Positions 1 through 8,071 are shown, numbered from the stretch's first letter. The stretch: 32,123 nucleotides of DNA from Ferrithrix thermotolerans DSM 19514 (GCA_945885515.1 CAMCZA010000005.1:1-32123), one strand, 5' to 3'. Numbers and translations are program-made. Notes: generated from the sequence alone by a model not told the origin.

Positions 1-1016
1 TGCGCGAGTATGCCGGTCGGCCTTCAATTTTAACTGAGTGCCATAATCTCGGTGCTCAATTGGGCATCAGACTGATTCTTAAACGCGAAGATTTGAATCA
101 CACGGGCTCACACAAGATCAACAGTGTTCTCGGACAGGCGTTGCTTGCAAAACGCATGGGAAAGAAGCGAATCATCGCCGAGACCGGTGCAGGTCAGCAC
201 GGCGTTGCATCTGCCACAGCCGCTGCATTGTTGGGTCTTGAATGCAAGGTTTACATGGGCGCGGTTGATGTTGAGCGACAGTCGTTGAATGTGTTTCGAA
301 TGAAACTTCTCGGGTCAGAAGTAGAAGCGGTGAATTCTGGCAGTAGAACTTTGAAGGATGCCGTAAACGAAGCGATGCGTGACTGGGTGGCAACAGTTGA
401 ATCTAGTTACTACGCGATTGGTTCAGTAATGGGTCCACATCCATACCCGTTCATGGTTCGACAATTTCAAAGCGTGATCGGCCAAGAAGCACGACAGCAA
501 TTTAGTGCAATGTGCAATGGGGACGATCCTGATGTTGTTGTGGCTTGTGTTGGTGGTGGATCAAACGCAATGGGTATTTTCTCTGGTTTCATTGACGCGC
601 ACTCACGATTGATTGGCGTTGAGCCTGCTGGTGGTGCGGCAGTCGGTCGCGGAGTGCCTGGAGTCGTTCATGGGATGAAGAGTTACTTGATGCAAGACGA
701 GCATGGACAAGTACAAGAGGCACACTCAATTAGCGCTGGTCTTGACTATCCTGGCGTCGGACCAGAGCATTCGTACCTTTCGTCTGTTGGTCGGGCTGAA
801 TATCCAAGTGTCACGGACGAAGAAGTAATTGCAGGATTTGTATTGCTCGCGCGAAGTGAAGGAATAATTCCTGCACTTGAGTGTGCTCATGCAGTTGCGT
901 GGATTACTAAAGAAGCCCCAAAAATTCAAGGTCAGACTGTCCTAATGAATTTGTCGGGTCGTGGCGATAAAGATGTAGCCCAGATGATGACAATTCTCGG
1001 TGATTCGCTCGGCTAA
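1..1016 (+). CDS. trpB: Tryptophan synthase beta chain (5' truncated by window edge)
   Basis: This is the PLP enzyme that condenses indole with L-serine to make L-tryptophan, the beta subunit of the cytoplasmic alpha2beta2 complex. The frame is open from base 3 with no start, so the first 60 or so residues lie upstream of the window; about 338 of the usual ~400 residues are visible. The motif HTGSHKIN carries the PLP-binding lysine, GAGQHG follows, and GGGSNAMG is the phosphate-binding loop. The C-terminal LSGRGDKD matches the family end. Its TAA stop shares one base with the trpA start, so the two are translationally coupled. An internal TTG at 60 is not the real start because conserved TrpB sequence ([19 protein letters not shown]) continues upstream of it. 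Confidence 0.97.
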   Translation, partial: REYAGRPSILTECHNLGAQLGIRLILKREDLNHTGSHKINSVLGQALLAKRMGKKRIIAETGAGQHGVASATAAALLGLECKVYMGAVDVERQSLNVFRMKLLGSEVEAVNSGSRTLKDAVNEAMRDWVATVESSYYAIGSVMGPHPYPFMVRQFQSVIGQEARQQFSAMCNGDDPDVVVACVGGGSNAMGIFSGFIDAHSRLIGVEPAGGAAVGRGVPGVVHGMKSYLMQDEHGQVQEAHSISAGLDYPGVGPEHSYLSSVGRAEYPSVTDEEVIAGFVLLARSEGIIPALECAHAVAWITKEAPKIQGQTVLMNLSGRGDKDVAQMMTILGDSLG

Positions 1017-1822
1017 TGAGTTCGCAGAATCGTGAATTTGGTGTTCTTGAAACGCACCTTCGCACTTCGCGATTAGCCTCAAGAAAAATTCTAGTTCCGT
1101 ATATTACAGGTGGTCTGACAGGTTGGATCGATGCAATTCGCAGTGCCGCGGCGAATGGTGCCGATGCAGTTGAGATTGGTATTCCGTTTTCTGACCCGGT
1201 GATGGACGGCCCAGTGATTCAACAGGCATCCGAAAAAGCGTTGCGCGACGGGGCAACGCCGACTTCAATTTTTAATGAACTGCGCAATGTTGACGTGCAA
1301 ATTCCGTTAATTGTGATGTGTTATTACAACACAGTTTTTCGAGCCGGGCATGAACGCTTTGCAAATAATCTTTTAGATGCGGGCGTAGTTGCCGCAATCG
1401 TGCCAGATTTGCCCCTAGAAGAGTCAGGCCCGTGGTGCACTGCTGCAGACAAAACAGGCATTGAAACAATTATGTTGGCGGCACCAACGGCACCAGATGC
1501 CCGATTGCCCCGAGTGGTTGCTCGCGCACGGGGCTTTGTCTATGCAGTTGGCTTGCTCGGCGTAACTGGTGAACGCTCGGAGTTGGCGACGACGGCGATT
1601 TCAATGGCGACCAGACTTAAAAGTGTCACCGATGTACCGGTTTTGGTTGGAGTCGGAGTTTCAAATGCAATGCAGGCACAACAGGCATGCGCGGTTGCCG
1701 ATGGGGTTATTCAAGGGGCGTCTGTTGTGCGTCGGCTGTTAGACCAAGGTCCAGATGCAGTTGGGCAGTATGTTGCTGAAGTTCGATCTGCAATAGACCA
1801 GCCGATTGTTGTCGCACGCTAA
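1016..1822 (+). CDS. trpA: Tryptophan synthase alpha chain
   Basis: The alpha subunit cleaves indole-3-glycerol phosphate to indole and glyceraldehyde 3-phosphate, and passes indole through the tunnel to TrpB. It is 268 aa, normal for the family. The signature EIGIPFSDPVMDGP holds the two catalytic acids, E53 and D64 (E49 and D60 in the enterobacterial enzyme). The phosphate-site segments LLGVTGERSEL and VGVGVSNAMQA are present. The ATG overlaps the trpB stop by one base (TAATG), so the start is set by coupling. It is followed after 9 nt by the bcp-like gene. Confidence 0.97.
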   Translation: MSSQNREFGVLETHLRTSRLASRKILVPYITGGLTGWIDAIRSAAANGADAVEIGIPFSDPVMDGPVIQQASEKALRDGATPTSIFNELRNVDVQIPLIVMCYYNTVFRAGHERFANNLLDAGVVAAIVPDLPLEESGPWCTAADKTGIETIMLAAPTAPDARLPRVVARARGFVYAVGLLGVTGERSELATTAISMATRLKSVTDVPVLVGVGVSNAMQAQQACAVADGVIQGASVVRRLLDQGPDAVGQYVAEVRSAIDQPIVVAR

Positions 1823-1831
1823 ATTTAGAGC

Positions 1832-2284
1832 ATGTTGAAAGTCGGCAATAAGGCGCCATCAATATCTTTGCTTAATCAGTATGGAAAAAAAGTTGCGCTT
1901 AAAGACTTTGCAAAAAAGCGAGTTTTAATTTACTTCTACCCAAAAGCAGATACTCCAGGTTGCACGCAGCAGTCGTGTTTGTTGCGCGATATCCGTAAAG
2001 ACATCGGTAAAACAGCAATTGTTGGTATCAGTCCAGATACATCAGCAAAGCAATTGAAATTTGACGAAAAGTATGATCTTGGGTTCACATTGCTTGCAGA
2101 CACTGACCATGTTGTAGCCAAGGCATATAAGGTTTGGCAAAAGAAGTCGATGTATGGTCGAGAATATATGGGGATCGTTCGTTCGGCTTTCTTAATCGGT
2201 GCAAATGGAAAAATTGAAAAGGTGTGGTACAAAATTTCGCCAAAAGACACGCCATCTAATCTCTTGAAAGCACTTGAAGAATGA
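1832..2284 (+). CDS. bcp: Thioredoxin-dependent peroxiredoxin, BCP/PrxQ family
   Basis: It reduces hydrogen peroxide and organic hydroperoxides with electrons from thioredoxin, probably in the cytoplasm. The protein has 150 aa, the usual size for an AhpC/TSA-fold BCP. FYPKADTPGCTQQSCLLRD contains the peroxidatic Cys44 and, five residues later, Cys49, the resolving cysteine position of the atypical two-Cys PrxQ type. A TAAATT box (1820-1825) lies six bases before the ATG, so the gene may also be transcribed on its own as a leaderless message. Its TGA overlaps the fabZ start (ATGA). There is no obvious functional link to tryptophan synthesis. Confidence 0.93.
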   Translation: MLKVGNKAPSISLLNQYGKKVALKDFAKKRVLIYFYPKADTPGCTQQSCLLRDIRKDIGKTAIVGISPDTSAKQLKFDEKYDLGFTLLADTDHVVAKAYKVWQKKSMYGREYMGIVRSAFLIGANGKIEKVWYKISPKDTPSNLLKALEE

Positions 2285-2709
2285 ACGAATTTCCAGCACC
2301 GTCTTCATTGATACCGCATCGGCCGCCGTTCTTGTTTGTCGATCAGATCACTGCGCTGAACCCAGGTCAGAGTGCAAGTGGTTTGTGGCGCCTTACTGGT
2401 GACGAAAGTTTTTTCGCTGGTCATTTTGTCGGGCGACCAACATTGCCTGGGGTTTTGATGTGCGAAGCGATTGCACAAGTTGGCGCAATTGCAATTCTCA
2501 GTGATGAAAAGTTTAAGAGCAAGTTGCCATTATTTGGCGGGATTGATTCTGCTCGCTTTCGCCGACAGGTGATACCAGGCGACACACTCGAAATGTCGAT
2601 CACGCTGACCAAAATGTCTGCTCGCGCAGGAAAAGGCACGGGCGTTGCAACAGTCAACAGCGAAATCGCTTGCCAGTGTGAGCTGTTTTTCGTGGTAGTT
2701 GATTCGTAA
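2281..2709 (+). CDS. fabZ: 3-hydroxyacyl-[ACP] dehydratase, FabZ-type hotdog protein
   Basis: It dehydrates 3-hydroxyacyl-ACP to trans-2-enoyl-ACP in type II fatty acid elongation. It is a single hotdog domain of 142 aa. IPHRPPFLFVDQI opens the fold, FFAGHFVGRPTLPGVL carries the catalytic His48, and MCEAIAQ carries the catalytic Glu62. The start overlaps the bcp stop by four bases. It points at the fab operon on the other strand, and the two stop codons are only two bases apart. Its place beside fabF, acpP, fabG, fabH and fabD supports a role in the same pathway although it is transcribed separately. The exact chain-length preference cannot be read from the sequence. Confidence 0.92.
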   Translation: MNEFPAPSSLIPHRPPFLFVDQITALNPGQSASGLWRLTGDESFFAGHFVGRPTLPGVLMCEAIAQVGAIAILSDEKFKSKLPLFGGIDSARFRRQVIPGDTLEMSITLTKMSARAGKGTGVATVNSEIACQCELFFVVVDS

Positions 2710-2724
2710 TATTAATTTACGAAT
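2702..2724. terminator. Inverted repeat spanning the convergent fabZ and fabF stop codons (possible bidirectional terminator)
   Basis: ATTCGTAA (2702-2709) and TTACGAAT (2717-2724) are perfect 8-base inverted arms around a 7-base loop, TATTAAT. Each arm includes or abuts the stop codon of one of the two convergent genes. The stem is AT-rich and no clear U-tract follows on either strand, so termination strength is doubtful, but the position is where a shared terminator is expected. Confidence 0.4.
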
Positions 2725-3899
2725 GGCGCAATAATGATTGAACCATTGTGACCACCAAATCCGAAGTTATTTGAAATCGTAGGCCCTGGTTCCCATGCTC
2801 GGGCTTTGCCGATAACAATGTCAACATTCATTTCTGGGTCGACAACAGTTGTATTTGCAGTCGGTGGAATCAATTTATGTTCAAACGAAAGCAATACTGC
2901 CGCGGCTTCGAGTGCTCCTGCGGCACCCAATGGGTGACCAGTAACGCCTTTGATTGATGTCATTGGTGGTTTGTTTGAGCCGAACACTGCTTCAACTGCC
3001 TTTGCTTCGGCTGCATCATTAAGGGGTGTTGATGTGCCATGCGCATTGACTTGCTTGATCTGATCAGCAGATAAACCTGCATCGTCTAACGCCAGTTTCA
3101 TGCATGCGATGGCGCCGACACCACCAGGAGATGGAGCAGTGATGTGATGTGCATCTGCATTACTTCCTGCTCCGAGAATCTCACCGTAAATAGTTGCGCC
3201 ACGTTTTACCGCGAGGTCTAAACGTTCAAGCACAAATACTGCGGCACCTTCGCCAAAAACGAAACCATCGCGAGTGGCGTCAAATGGTTTACTGACCATT
3301 GTTGTTGAGAGTGCTGTCATGTTTACAAAGCCAGCAACGGCGGTAATAGTTGCGGCAGATTCCGCTCCTCCCGAAAGCACTGCATCACATCTGCCCCATG
3401 CAATCTGTCGGGCGGCATAGCCAAGTGCGTGAGTCGCAGCAGCGCATGCAGTGCAGATAGTTTCGGCAGGCCCTTGAAATCCGTGACGCATTGAGATTGC
3501 TGCACCCGAGGCATTTGACATCATCATTGGAACCAGAAATGGTGAGACACGTTCCTTGCCTTTGGCGACCCGTACTTCGACTTGCCCTTCGAGCGTTCGT
3601 AATCCACCAATACCCGTTCCAAAAATGGTGCCGATACGCGAGCGGTCGTAAGGCAAGACGCCAGATTGCTCTAGCGCTTCTTGAGCGGCGGCAATTGCGT
3701 ACTGTTCGCAACGATCAGCGCGACGCATCTCTTTTGGTCCTGCGTAATACGATGTTGCATCCCAGTTTTCAATTTCAACCGTGTGCGAACCACTAAGACT
3801 AGGCCCGAGAAGACCCTTCCAAAAATTTTGTTTTCCGATTCCGCAAGGGGCCACAACGCCATAACCAGTAATTGCTACTCGATGACCGGCGCCTTGCAT
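2712..3899 (-). CDS. fabF: Beta-ketoacyl-ACP synthase II
   Basis: It elongates acyl-ACP by condensation with malonyl-ACP. The protein has 395 aa, close to the ~410 usual for FabF/KAS II. The thiolase-fold catalytic triad is visible: Cys152 in TICTACAAATHALG, His287 in VNAHGTSTPLND and His322 in GVTGHPLGAAGALE, with Lys317 in SIKG. The C-terminal NNFGFGGHNGSII is the conserved gating loop. It is the last gene of the minus-strand operon and starts 20 bases after the acpP stop. It could be called KAS I/II; the Cys-His-His triad excludes a FabH-type enzyme. Confidence 0.96.
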   Translation of the reverse strand: MQGAGHRVAITGYGVVAPCGIGKQNFWKGLLGPSLSGSHTVEIENWDATSYYAGPKEMRRADRCEQYAIAAAQEALEQSGVLPYDRSRIGTIFGTGIGGLRTLEGQVEVRVAKGKERVSPFLVPMMMSNASGAAISMRHGFQGPAETICTACAAATHALGYAARQIAWGRCDAVLSGGAESAATITAVAGFVNMTALSTTMVSKPFDATRDGFVFGEGAAVFVLERLDLAVKRGATIYGEILGAGSNADAHHITAPSPGGVGAIACMKLALDDAGLSADQIKQVNAHGTSTPLNDAAEAKAVEAVFGSNKPPMTSIKGVTGHPLGAAGALEAAAVLLSFEHKLIPPTANTTVVDPEMNVDIVIGKARAWEPGPTISNNFGFGGHNGSIIIAPFVN

Positions 3900-3919
3900 A
3901 TTTTCAGGTTGTTAGAAAG

Positions 3920-4159
3920 TTAAGAAACTTTCGAAGTGACGAGATTGAAAGCCTTGCCGACTGTGTCAACACCATCAAGATCACTTTCAGGCACAGAAAT
4001 ACCGAACTCTTCTTCAAGTGCCATTACGAATTCAACAAGATCAAGGCTGTCAGAGCCGAGGTCTTCTTTGAATTTTGCTTCAAGAGTAAGTTTGCTCGCA
4101 TCAACTGCCAAGACATCAATAGCGCATTTTTTAAATCGGTCAAATAGTTGTTGGTCCAT
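3920..4159 (-). CDS. acpP: Acyl carrier protein
   Basis: A small acidic carrier of 79 aa that holds the growing acyl chain on 4'-phosphopantetheine. The attachment motif EDLGSDSLDLVEF places the modified serine at Ser38. Helix II (LDLVEFVMALEEEFGISVPESD) is typical of fatty-acid ACPs. It lies between fabG (9 bases upstream) and fabF, the usual actinobacterial fab order. The ATG at 4159 gives the standard length. Confidence 0.97.
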   Translation of the reverse strand: MDQQLFDRFKKCAIDVLAVDASKLTLEAKFKEDLGSDSLDLVEFVMALEEEFGISVPESDLDGVDTVGKAFNLVTSKVS

Positions 4160-4168
4160 ATGGCGAGT

Positions 4169-4873
4169 CTAGTGCCCCATGCCTAAACCACCATCGACTG
4201 GGATGACTGCACCCGTGATGTACGCAGCATCTTGTGATGCAAGAAATCCAACCACGCCTGCTATTTCTTGCGTGGTGGCGGTGCGAGCAAGCGGGACGGC
4301 ATCAATCATTTTTGCGCGTTGTTCATCGGTCAATGCTGCGATCATGTCCGTATCGACAGGCCCAGGCGCAACAACATTGACTGTTATTGAACGCGAGCCG
4401 AGTTCACGCGCCAACGAGCGGGCAAGACCGATCAGGCCAGCCTTCGAGGCTGCGTAATTCGCTTGGCCAGCAGACCCAAGCAAGCCAACCACTGATGACA
4501 TCAAAATAATTCGACCAGATCGAGCGCGCAACATTCCTTGAGTTGCTCGTTTGCAAACTCGGTAAGCGCCATTTAGGTTTGCATCAATCACAGATGTGAA
4601 GTCGTTCTCGCTCATTCGCAGTAGCAACAAATCTTTTGTGATTCCTGCATTGGCAACTAATACCTGTACTGGTCCAAATTTCTCCTCGACGGCAGTGAAT
4701 GCTGCGTCGACTTCTGTCTGCGAAGTTACATTACATTTAACTGCAAAGAAGTCACCGGTTGGTTTGGTTGAATTATAAGTAATTGCAACCTGGTCACCGA
4801 GGCTTGCGAAATGTTTCGCGCAGGCCAGACCGATTCCTTTGGCGCCCCCAGTAATTAATACGACACGACTCAT
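4169..4873 (-). CDS. fabG: 3-oxoacyl-[ACP] reductase (SDR family)
   Basis: An NADPH-dependent reductase of 3-oxoacyl-ACP and a classical short-chain dehydrogenase. The nucleotide-binding TGGAKGIG, the NAG motif and the catalytic Ser/Tyr/Lys (SSVVGLL, then YAASK) are all present. The chosen ATG at 4873 gives 234 aa and a 4-base ATGA overlap with the fabH stop. A GTG at 4885 would add four residues (MDST) and overlap fabH by 16 bases, which is less likely. The C-terminal YITGAVIPVDGGLGMGH is typical of FabG. Confidence 0.95.
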   Translation of the reverse strand: MSRVVLITGGAKGIGLACAKHFASLGDQVAITYNSTKPTGDFFAVKCNVTSQTEVDAAFTAVEEKFGPVQVLVANAGITKDLLLLRMSENDFTSVIDANLNGAYRVCKRATQGMLRARSGRIILMSSVVGLLGSAGQANYAASKAGLIGLARSLARELGSRSITVNVVAPGPVDTDMIAALTDEQRAKMIDAVPLARTATTQEIAGVVGFLASQDAAYITGAVIPVDGGLGMGH

Positions 4874-5820
4874 GGTTGAGTCCACTTTATTACTGCACTG
4901 GCCGCCGTCATTCCGGCACCGAAGCCGACAAGCAACACAATGTCCCCAGTTTTAAGTCGTTTTTTGTCGGCGGCATCAAATAATGCCAAAGGAATTGATG
5001 CAGAAGAGGTGTTTCCAGTCTCGTCACCCACCCATGCAGCCTTACTCATCGGAATATCCAGCCGCTTGCAAGCCGCTTCGATAATTCTCAAATTTGCTTG
5101 ATGCGGTGCCACGAGGGCGACATCGCTTGTTGTCAAACCCGCGGCCTTCAATGATTTTTGTGCCGAGTCAACCATGATTCGAACTGCACGACGAAAAACT
5201 TCTTTGCCTTCCATATACAACGTGCCACCGATCTCGGCGTAAAGCAAATCTTCTAGTGAACCGTCGGCATCAATATCCCATCCGAGTAGTTGCCCTGGGC
5301 CGTCAACTGCTTCAACAACAGCGGCACCAGAGCCATCGGCAAACAATATGGCTGTGTTGCGATCTGTCCAATCAGTGATTCGCGACAAAGTGTCGGTTCC
5401 GATTACAAGAATCTTTCTCATGCCGATCGCAATCAGCCCGTGCGCCGTTACGAGACCGTAGACAAAACCCGAGCATGCAGCATTCACATCAAACGCTCCG
5501 CAACGAAGACCTAAACCGTTTTGTACTGCCGCGCTTGTTGCAGGCACAGTTCTGTCTGGGGTTGTTGTCGACAAAATCAGTGCATCAATTGTTGCGGGGT
5601 CGATACCCGCCATCTCAATTGCTTTGCGTCCTGATTCAATCGACAGGCTCGCCGTCGTCCCGCCAATGTGTCTTCGCTCAATGCCTGTTCGCTCACGAAT
5701 CCATTCATCAGAGGTTTCCATCGTTTTCGCTAGATCGCTGTTGGAGACGACTTTTTCTGGCAACGCACGACCCCAGCCGGTGATTGCGGCGTTGATTGCC
5801 GTCTTTGGAATTATCGGCAT
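4870..5820 (-). CDS. fabH: Beta-ketoacyl-ACP synthase III
   Basis: It starts fatty acid synthesis by condensing an acyl-CoA primer with malonyl-ACP. The protein has 316 aa, normal for FabH. The Cys-His-Asn triad is Cys116 (NAACSGFVYGL), His240 (APHQANLRII) and Asn270 (DETGNTSSASIP). WIRERTGIERR near the N-terminus is the CoA-binding signature. It starts 10 bases downstream of fabD and overlaps fabG by 4 bases, so it is the second gene of the operon. Primer preference (acetyl or branched) is not visible from the sequence. Confidence 0.96.
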   Translation of the reverse strand: MPIIPKTAINAAITGWGRALPEKVVSNSDLAKTMETSDEWIRERTGIERRHIGGTTASLSIESGRKAIEMAGIDPATIDALILSTTTPDRTVPATSAAVQNGLGLRCGAFDVNAACSGFVYGLVTAHGLIAIGMRKILVIGTDTLSRITDWTDRNTAILFADGSGAAVVEAVDGPGQLLGWDIDADGSLEDLLYAEIGGTLYMEGKEVFRRAVRIMVDSAQKSLKAAGLTTSDVALVAPHQANLRIIEAACKRLDIPMSKAAWVGDETGNTSSASIPLALFDAADKKRLKTGDIVLLVGFGAGMTAASAVIKWTQP

Positions 5821-5830
5821 TTATTGAAAC

Positions 5831-7006
5831 CTAAACCGTTCGAAGCCAGGCGATTGGCTGATGTGCAGTGACGCGTTCTCCGTCAACACTGATGAAGTTT
5901 TGCAAGATTCCGTCAAATAGCGATCGCACTTCGTTGCCCCCAACCATACCTAACACGTCACCAACCTTAATTCTTGAACCATCGCCCAGTGACGACAAGG
6001 GGGTAAACACCCCAGCACTCGGGCTGACGACTAGGCGCTCAACAGCAAAAAGGTGTTCTCCTTCGTGAAGTTCGGGCGACGGCATCTTTGCCTCACCGAT
6101 CCACTCAATTAATTTGTCAAGTTCATCTGGCGTCGAGATGCTCAAGGTGCGCGCCGTTGTTAGCGTTCGTTTTGCCATTCCAGTGAGCACGCCACCCGGA
6201 CCAAGTTCGATGAATTTGGTAACTCCATTTTCTGCCATCGTTTGTAAGCATTGCTTCCACTTCACTGGGCTTGACAACTGCGCTGACAGTAAGGTCGACC
6301 ATTCGCTACCGTGATCGTGGGGCTTAGCGTCGACATTTGAAACGATCGGCACATCGCTGTCTCTGGGTTTTGCAAGCGCGATTGCATCTCGCAACCGATC
6401 GCGAGCTCCGCTCATATAAGGGGTATGAAACGCCCCCGAAACTGGCAACGACATCACGCGCTTTGCGCCCAACTGTTTGGCATGATCACTTGCAATTGCT
6501 ACCGCTTCGGGTGATCCAGCAATAACTACTTGACCCGGTGCATTAAAATTTGCAATCCACACATCGCTATCGGCACGACGACAGGCTGTTTCTACATCTT
6601 CATCTTCGAGTCCGAGTACCGCCGACATCACGCCTGGCAAAGATAGCCCGGCTTCGTGCATTGCTGCTGCTCGTTCAACGACAAGTCGTACACCATCGTC
6701 AAAGCCGAGAGCACCGTTTGCGGTTAGGGCTGTATATTCTCCAAGTGAATGCCCAGCACAGAGGCTTGGCTCAACACCAAGACGCTCGACAGCGTCAAGA
6801 ACCATCAGACTTGAAACGAAAGTCGTCAATTGTGCATTGCGCGTATCTTTTAAAGTCTCGGCGTCGGCAGTAAGCAAAAGTTCACCGACATCGCGACCGA
6901 CGATCGCAGAGGCTTCATCAACCAACTCCCAACTTTCGTGGTCAACCCAAGGTTGGCCCATGCCAGGTCTTTGAGAACCCTGTCCCGGAAACGTGAACGC
7001 AAGCAT
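5831..7006 (-). CDS. fabD: Malonyl-CoA:ACP transacylase fused to a C-terminal biotinyl/lipoyl-like domain
   Basis: Residues 1-300 are a full FabD, which moves malonyl from CoA to ACP: FTFPGQGSQ at the start, GHSLGEYTAL with nucleophile Ser87, Arg112 in VERAAAM, His194 in SGAFHTPYM, and ELGPGGVLTGM. FabD normally ends near 310 aa; this one is 391. Residues 315-391 read as a barrel-sandwich (biotinyl/lipoyl) fold: VVSPSAGVFTPL, then GSRIKVGDVLGMV, then LFDGILQNFISVDGERVTAHQPIAWL. The turn that should carry the modified lysine (EAMKM-like) is replaced by GGNEVRS, so it is probably not biotinylated. The frame stays open upstream through the tRNA gene, but the conserved N-terminus and a TACGAT box fix the start at 7006. 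It is the first gene of the fab operon. Confidence 0.93.
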   Translation of the reverse strand: MLAFTFPGQGSQRPGMGQPWVDHESWELVDEASAIVGRDVGELLLTADAETLKDTRNAQLTTFVSSLMVLDAVERLGVEPSLCAGHSLGEYTALTANGALGFDDGVRLVVERAAAMHEAGLSLPGVMSAVLGLEDEDVETACRRADSDVWIANFNAPGQVVIAGSPEAVAIASDHAKQLGAKRVMSLPVSGAFHTPYMSGARDRLRDAIALAKPRDSDVPIVSNVDAKPHDHGSEWSTLLSAQLSSPVKWKQCLQTMAENGVTKFIELGPGGVLTGMAKRTLTTARTLSISTPDELDKLIEWIGEAKMPSPELHEGEHLFAVERLVVSPSAGVFTPLSSLGDGSRIKVGDVLGMVGGNEVRSLFDGILQNFISVDGERVTAHQPIAWLRTV

Positions 7007-7014
7007 TGTCGTCT

Positions 7015-7066
7015 CTATCGTAGAAGAATTTAAGGCAATCGCAGAGACCGCAACTAGATACGATAG
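7015..7066. promoter_or_regulatory. Divergent promoter pair for the fab operon (-) and tRNA-Leu (+)
   Basis: Two copies of the same -10-like hexamer TACGAT face outward: at 7059-7064 on the plus strand, eleven bases before the tRNA 5' end, and at 7022-7017 on the minus strand, ten bases before the fabD ATG. With one flanking AG dinucleotide each, they form an 8-base inverted repeat (CTATCGTA at 7015-7022, TACGATAG at 7059-7066). No good -35 match is seen for either. The predicted fabD transcript would have almost no leader. Confidence 0.5.
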
Positions 7067-7074
7067 TTGTGCAA

Positions 7075-7157
7075 GCCCGGGTGGCGGAATGGCAGACGCG
7101 ACGGACTCAAAATCCGTTATCTGAAAGGGTGTGTGGGTTCGACTCCCATCCCGGGCA
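7075..7157 (+). tRNA. tRNA-Leu (anticodon CAA)
   Basis: The acceptor stem GCCCGGG (7075-7081) pairs perfectly with CCCGGGC (7150-7156), and A7157 is the discriminator. The anticodon arm is ACGGA / CTCAAAA / TCCGT, placing CAA at 7108-7110, which reads UUG. The long variable arm (class II) and the GGGTTCGACTCCC T-arm fit tRNA-Leu. CCA is not encoded. Confidence 0.96.
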
Positions 7158-7179
7158 CTTAGCGCTAGGTGTTGATCCA

Positions 7180-7185
7180 TACACT
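7180..7185 (+). promoter_or_regulatory. Candidate -10 box for a leaderless transcript
   Basis: TACACT matches the actinobacterial TANNNT -10 and ends seven bases before the ATG at 7193, where a transcript start would coincide with the start codon. No ribosome binding site precedes that ATG. Confidence 0.4.
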
Positions 7186-7192
7186 CATATAT

Positions 7193-7492
7193 ATGACTGA
7201 AAACAATCTCAGTGATCGCTTTGTCGAGCGTCGTCTCAAACGCGGCACGCAAACGTTGCGTGAATTGAGTGATGATCTGCGAGTCACGAGAGAACAACTT
7301 GATTTTCTGATCGATGAGGCTCAAGAAAAAGAAATCAGGGCGATGTTTGCCGAGACACCGGATGCAGCGCTCGAGCATCATCAGGCTCAGCGACATCTTG
7401 AGGTGATGCAGCGTCACCATGATCACCTTGTAGCCAAGATTGCCGAGCAGAAGGTTCACCAAGATCAACTGCTTGACAAGTTGGGCAACTAA
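7193..7492 (+). CDS. Small helical protein of unknown function, partner of the ANTAR regulator
   Basis: I do not recognise a named family. The product is 99 aa, strongly charged and predicted helical throughout (for example RRLKRGTQTLRELSDDLRV, then a His/Gln-rich stretch HHQAQRHLEVMQRHHDHLV), consistent with a coiled coil. It has no signal peptide, no membrane segment and no cysteine. The ATG at 7193 is preferred to an in-frame GTG at 7169 because the eight extra residues look random and a -10 box lies between them. The stop is three bases before the response regulator start, so the two are co-transcribed. A role alongside the regulator is inferred from position only. Confidence 0.75.
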   Translation: MTENNLSDRFVERRLKRGTQTLRELSDDLRVTREQLDFLIDEAQEKEIRAMFAETPDAALEHHQAQRHLEVMQRHHDHLVAKIAEQKVHQDQLLDKLGN

Positions 7493-7495
7493 TTC

Positions 7496-8071
7496 GTGGC
7501 AATTCGGATTGTTGTCGCCGAAGATGAAGCGATAATTCGATTAGATCTGCGTGAAACCCTCGAAGAAGAGGGCTACGAGGTTGTTGCAGATTGCGGGCGT
7601 GGAGACGAGGCCGTAAAACTAGTGACTCAGCACAAACCAGATGTCGCCATCTTGGATATAAAGATGCCGGTGATGTCCGGACTTGAAGCGGCCAACCTGA
7701 TTTCTCAGGCCAAGATTTGTCCAGTCGTGATGCTAACCGCGTTCAGCCAGCGAGAAATTGTCGAGCAAGCACGTGATGCAGGTGCTTTGGCATATCTCGT
7801 TAAGCCGTTTCAAAAATCAGATTTAGTTCCGGCAATTGAGTTGGCGATCGCCAGGTTTGCCGAGATGCGGGCTTTGTCGGGCGAGGTTGAGGCACTCGGT
7901 GCCCAACTTGAAATTCGAAAACTCATGGACCGCGCCAAAGGGATACTGATCGATAAACACGCAATGACCGAAAGCGGCGCCTTCACATATATTCAGAAAA
8001 TGGCAATGAGCGAGCGAGTAAAGATGGGCGAGATTGCCGAACGAATTATCTCTGGAGATCTTCGTCCGTAA
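7496..8071 (+). CDS. pdtaR: ANTAR-domain response regulator (PdtaR-like transcription antiterminator)
   Basis: An N-terminal receiver domain (about residues 1-120) has acidic pocket E9/D10/E11, phospho-acceptor Asp54 in VAILDIKMP, the conserved threonine in MLTAFS and lysine in LVKPF. After a short helix comes an ANTAR RNA-binding domain (about 135-185: LEIRKLMDRAKGILIDKHAMTE). Proteins of this kind bind dual-hexaloop RNA hairpins and prevent termination when phosphorylated, usually by a separate histidine kinase; no kinase is in the window. Length 191 aa and location just upstream of polA-rpsA match mycobacterial Rv1626 (PdtaR). The start is GTG. No obvious target hairpin was found nearby. 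Confidence 0.93.
   Translation: MAIRIVVAEDEAIIRLDLRETLEEEGYEVVADCGRGDEAVKLVTQHKPDVAILDIKMPVMSGLEAANLISQAKICPVVMLTAFSQREIVEQARDAGALAYLVKPFQKSDLVPAIELAIARFAEMRALSGEVEALGAQLEIRKLMDRAKGILIDKHAMTESGAFTYIQKMAMSERVKMGEIAERIISGDLRP

Noticed and set aside
7007-7468. In-frame extension of FabD upstream across the tRNA-Leu gene, giving a 545-residue protein
   Set aside because: The extra 154 residues are antisense to the tRNA and to the small protein at 7193-7492 and resemble no FabD sequence; the conserved FabD start MLAFTFPGQGSQ begins at 7006.
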